From Symbiodinium natans (taxonomy: Eukaryota > Sar > Dinophyceae > Suessiales > Symbiodiniaceae): 64,000 nt of DNA. Below are positions 60,756 to 64,000 of this stretch, piece after piece; position 1 is the first letter of the stretch, and each line of letters opens with the position of its first letter. Where the stretch lies: NCBI GenBank assembly GCA_905221605.1, contig CAJNDS010002745.1:234501-298500 (forward strand), read 5' to 3'. A model generated the notes under the pieces. The model was not told where the DNA came from. It ran no database searches and worked only from the letters and a program-made list of their open reading frames with translations. The translations under genes were made by a program, and so were the position numbers.

Positions 60756-60955
60756 ATGCGCCCATAAATTATACACCCTACCAAACCCTAAACCCCAACC
60801 CCCAAAAAACCATAAACCCTAGATAACAGAGCCCTTGGCCTTTTGAGGAAAGCATGGACTTAGGGCTTAGGGTTTAGGTTTTTGGGTGTTTTGGGTGAAG
60901 GGTTTAGAGTTTAGGGAAGGTGAACATGAGGGCCAGGATCTAGGGTGCATTCTCT

Positions 60956-61102
60956 TCAAGGCGTCTTCGAATCAGAGAGTCTCCACATGATCTCGAGGTC
61001 GAACTTCGCCTTGCTCTCGGCCATTGCTTTGTTGCGCTCTGCGTCTTTCCACGTCTTTGTGCGATTTACCTCGCACTTGACTCTCGCAGCATAGGGCGCA
61101 CC
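60956..61102 (-). CDS. Exon with strong coding character
   Basis: After ATACAG-G the minus strand reads APYAARVKCEVNRTKTWKDA, ERNKAMAESKAKFDLEIM and WRLSDSKTP to a TGA. Either the last exon of a separate gene, or an internal exon of the CrcB-like gene with a donor just before the stop (GAAG or AGAC). Highly charged helix. Confidence 0.55.
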   Translation of the reverse strand, partial: GAPYAARVKCEVNRTKTWKDAERNKAMAESKAKFDLEIMWRLSDSKTP

Positions 61103-61191
61103 CTGTATCAGACTAAACCCTAAACCCTAAACCCTAAACCCCAAACCCTAAACCCTAAACCCTAAACCCTAAACGTGCTGAGCTCCACAAC

Positions 61192-61255
61192 TTGCTGAAC
61201 CAGCTGGTGAAGCGGCCGAGCATCCTGCGCTCATCCTCGGTACAGCTCCGACTCC
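61192..61255 (-). CDS. Exon-like island
   Basis: The minus strand reads CTEDERRMLGRFTSWFSKLW then SSA. Same orientation as its neighbours. Confidence 0.4.
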
Positions 61256-61994
61256 AGCAAAGCATGCTCGGGGTTTAGGGTTTCGGGTTTAGGGTTTAGG
61301 GTTTAGGGTTTAAGGTTTGGGGTTTAGGGTTTAGGGTTTAGGGTTTAGGGGTTGCGGACGATGGGGCCCAGGAGCGAGGTTCATGGCTTCCGGATGAGGT
61401 AAGTTTTTGTTTTCTTGGGGGGGGGGGGGGGTAGAGTTCAGGGGTTTAGGGTTTAGGGTTTAGGGTTTGGGGGTACAGGAGTTTAGGGTTTAGGGGTTTA
61501 GGGTTTAGCGGTTTAGGATAAGTTTTGAGGGTTTAAAGTTTCATGCTTAGGGTTTAGGGTGGACAGGCAGCTACACCCTAAAATCCTGGTGAGCCCTTGG
61601 GGGGGGAGGGGGGTTAGGTGTACCTGTATCCCCAAACCCTGCCCCAACAAATCCACATCCATAAGACAATAAGACCCTTGAAGCGCTGGAGCCCTAAAGA
61701 AGGCCCGTTCAAGAAGCATAATCGCAAACCCCTTAGCCCTTAACTTAAAAGCCCTGGACCCCGAAACTCTAAACCCCAAACCCAACGATTTGACACTAGA
61801 AAGTCTCGACTCAAAAGCCCGAACCCTCAAGCCGGGTAGGTTGAAACCCTGAAAAGGATATTCCAATATTCCTAAATATCCTCGTCGAAAGCCTCATAAG
61901 GGAAGCATGAAATATCTCAAGGGCCCTAAACCCTATGTAAACCCTCAACCCCCAAACCCTAAACCCTAAACCCCAAACCCTAAACCCCAAACAC

Positions 61995-62062
61995 CCGGAA
62001 CGGCGACAGCAAGGAGCTCTGGCCTGGCGACGGCGGCCATGAGGATGCAACCCAAGACATTC
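61995..62062 (-). CDS. Possible first-domain exon of the CrcB-like gene
   Basis: After AGTCAG-G the minus strand reads NVLGCILMAAVARPELLAVA. The N-x-x-G pair in a hydrophobic helix matches helix 2 of CrcB. If correct, the gene spans the retrotransposon and is over 29 kb long. Confidence 0.4.
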
Positions 62063-62091
62063 CTGACTCTAAGGGCATGGCTGCGAATTAG

Positions 62092-62212
62092 GGTTTAGGG
62101 TTTAGGGTTTAGGGTTTAGGGTTTAGGGTTTAGGGTTTAGGGTTTAGGGTTTAGGGTTTAGGGTTCAGGGTTCAGGGTTTAGGGTTTAGGGTTTAGGGTT
62201 TGGGGTTTGGGG
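62092..62212. repeat. TTTAGGG telomere-like array
   Basis: About 16 copies passing into TTTGGGG and CTTGGGG. Confidence 0.95.
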
Positions 62213-62489
62213 CTTGGGGTTTGGGATTTGAGGATTTTTGGGTTTAGGGCTTGCGGCTTAGAAGTGTTTGGTGTTTAGGGCTTGGGCGTGTTGATTTTTG
62301 GGTAGGGTTTAGGACCGGATCTGGAGGGAGATGTTCACGGGGGTTTAGGGTTTCGGGCTGAGAAGGCCTCTTTTGGGGAGCTTTCTTGGGACTTTCTTGC
62401 ACCTGCTGATTTCAGGGCGAGTTTCAAGGGGCAAGGCTTACTTTATACGCAGGGTTTCGGGTTAAACCAAGTGGCTTTAAGAGCATAGG

Positions 62490-62590
62490 ATTTCGGGCTG
62501 CATGAGACCCATCTGACAACGCCAAGCTTCTGGAAGAAGTATCCCGACGCTGTACTGCGCTTGTAGCCTCAACTCGCGCAGAAAGATCAT
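62490..62590 (-). CDS. Exon-like island
   Basis: Two minus frames are open: LHDLSARVEATSAVQRRDTS and IFLRELRLQAQYSVGILLPE. I cannot choose between them. Confidence 0.35.
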
Positions 62591-63233
62591 GCAGAACCCT
62601 AAACCCTGAACTCCCTGAACCCTAAACCCTAGATTGCCCAAAAATCGTGAGGCTTGCGCCCTAACTGGCCCCCTTTTTGTGAGGAGTGCAGTGCTTTAGG
62701 GTTTATGGTTTAGGGTCTAGGGTGCAGGGTTCAGGGTGTAAGGCTTAGCGTTTAGGAAGCCTCCGAATGATCAACCTATAGAACTGGGCTTCGCGATTGA
62801 GTTATTCTTATGTTTTAATTTCTTTATAGGGGGGCTTGAACTTGCAGTGCAGGGTACCGGGTTCTTCCTCGGGTTTAGGGGGTTTGTAGGGTTTAGGGTT
62901 TCGAGGTTCAGGGGGTTCTTGAACCACTACAAAATCAGAGCCCTAAACCCTCAACCGAGCCGAGTGTTCAGGAAGGCGGAAAGAGCAAAGTCAGCTCGAG
63001 AAAGCGCGCGCGCACGCGCAGGGGAAACAACAACCAGCTGAGCCTAAATACAAGACCGAGGTGGCTGCTGGCAAAATCTAAGTAGGTGTTGGGGTTTTAA
63101 GCTGAGGCGGATGCTGTCAGAAGAACATGTATCCGTATGGGCTACTACACGTAAATTTGTGTTTTTTTTTCGGAGGCCCCATGAATGAAACCGTAAATAC
63201 ACTCACCAAGAACAGCAACATAGAACCTACCTC

Positions 63234-63344
63234 ATATGGTCGCTTCTCCGAATTATGGTCCCTTTTTGGGTACCCTAAAGAAGAGGGGCCACCTGAAAAT
63301 AGGAAATTGAAAAGGAACCCTAACTGAGAGGAGTGACCATATAG
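63234..63344. repeat. Fold-back sequence
   Basis: atatggtcgcttctcc is mirrored by ggagtgaccatat; the centre holds gggtaccctaaagaagagg. Probably a small inverted-repeat element. Confidence 0.45.
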
Positions 63345-63459
63345 GGATTGGGCCCATACACTGCTTCGTACAATTCGGGCCTCTACAACTTTAAGCTCAT
63401 CCCCAACTGAACCTGGCAAAGATCCGGCCCACTGCACAGGCTGCGGTGCTGGGGGTTTC

Positions 63460-63546
63460 AGTTTAGGGTTTAGGGTTTAGGGTTTAGGGTTTAGGGTTTA
63501 GGGTTTAGGGTTTAGGGTTTAGGGTTTAGGGTTTAGGGTTTAGGGT
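63460..63546. repeat. TTTAGGG telomere-like array
   Basis: About 12 perfect copies. Confidence 0.95.
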
Positions 63547-63654
63547 GTAGCATGCTGAAGCCCTCAAAGTCGAAGAGGCTAAGCCAAGCCTCCCTTTTGG
63601 CCCCTATGGCCCTAAACCCTCACCCATAAACCCCAAACCCTAAGCCCTAAACCC

Positions 63655-63828
63655 TAAACACCTAAACACCTAAACACCTAAACACCTAAACACCTAAACA
63701 CCTAAACACCTAAACACCTTAACACCTAAACACCTAAACCCTAAACCCTAAACCCTAAACCCTAAACCCTAAACCCTAAACCCTAAACCCTAAACCCTAA
63801 ACCCTAAACCCTAAACCCTAAACCCCAA
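63655..63828. repeat. AACACCT array passing into CCCTAAA
   Basis: About 11 units of the heptamer AACACCT (one AACACCTT) followed directly by about 14 CCCTAAA copies: two homogeneous variants abutting with no unique DNA between. Confidence 0.95.
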
Positions 63829-63879
63829 CCCCAAGCCCCTTTGGCCCGCCGTTGGCCCCTTTGGGCCTTGTGGTGGGTT

Positions 63880-63960
63880 GGGGTCTAAGGTGCCGACATC
63901 GATGTGAGAAGACGTGAAAGGGTCCTGACGGGTGAAATACACTGGCCGGGCCAAGACAGA
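63880..63960 (-). CDS. Exon-like island at the window edge
   Basis: The minus strand reads SVLARPVYFTRQDPFTSSHI then DVGTL. Family unknown; neighbours lie outside the window. Confidence 0.35.
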
Positions 63961-64000
63961 GCGAACCCCCCTGATCCCTAAACCTTCTAAACCCTGAAGC

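Noticed and set aside
63117-63437. 106-codon minus-strand frame
   Set aside because: It runs through a fold-back sequence and has no consistent coding character along its length.

Overview
The window looks like nuclear DNA of a dinoflagellate. Four things point that way. Short GC-rich exons sit between introns with GA, GC and GT donors and acceptors of the form AG followed by G. TTTAGGG-type telomeric heptamers occur by the hundred on both strands throughout the window. A Ty1/copia-type retrotransposon carries the extra domains seen in dinoflagellate elements. The recognisable genes (an EF-hand voltage-gated channel, CrcB/FEX-like pieces, a PP2C piece) suit an alveolate. I cannot name the species.

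Layout. 1-2.4 kb: degenerate telomere-like DNA. 2.4-12.8 kb: a minus-strand voltage-gated cation channel that I can assemble from about 18 exons, running from before S1 through S4, the pore, S6 and two EF-hands to a tail helix. Nearly every intron is a tract of TTTAGGG/CCCTAAA or its variants. 13-26 kb: isolated exon-like islands on both strands between arrays. 27-28 kb: a PP2C phosphatase fragment on the minus strand, one intron of which is mostly an inverted-repeat element. 28-49 kb: exon islands, several of which join into a CrcB/FEX fluoride-channel-like gene on the minus strand (second domain 38.6-32.5 kb; part of the first domain at 49.4 kb and possibly 62.0 kb). Between these are a 95-bp tandem repeat (38.9-40 kb), poly-C tracts and a cluster of nine AATTAAATC/GATTTAATT palindromes around a trinucleotide microsatellite (44.8-45.9 kb). 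49.5-59.8 kb: a very young, nearly intact 10.3-kb LTR retrotransposon on the minus strand. 60-64 kb: arrays and more minus-strand exon islands.

The retrotransposon has LTRs of 236 and 235 bp that differ by one indel, a 5-bp target duplication and three long ORFs. Besides CCCH and CCHC zinc fingers, protease, DD35E integrase, reverse transcriptase and RNase H, its polyprotein carries a region resembling a cytosine-5 DNA methyltransferase and a second region with the HxD...H...R pattern of a TET/JBP-like 2-oxoglutarate dioxygenase. Its reverse-transcriptase tail has two or three hydrophobic segments. It inserted into a telomere-like repeat beside an exon of the CrcB-like gene.

The second theme is that telomere-like arrays here behave as an invasive sequence. 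They form the bodies of introns, one interrupts the terminal inverted repeat of a MITE-like element, and several are bracketed by direct duplications of the flanking unique sequence (18, 23, 26 and 47 bp). Inverted-repeat elements also fill introns, one starting exactly at a splice donor. Exon joins and gene identities rest on reading frames and family motifs read by eye; no database was searched.
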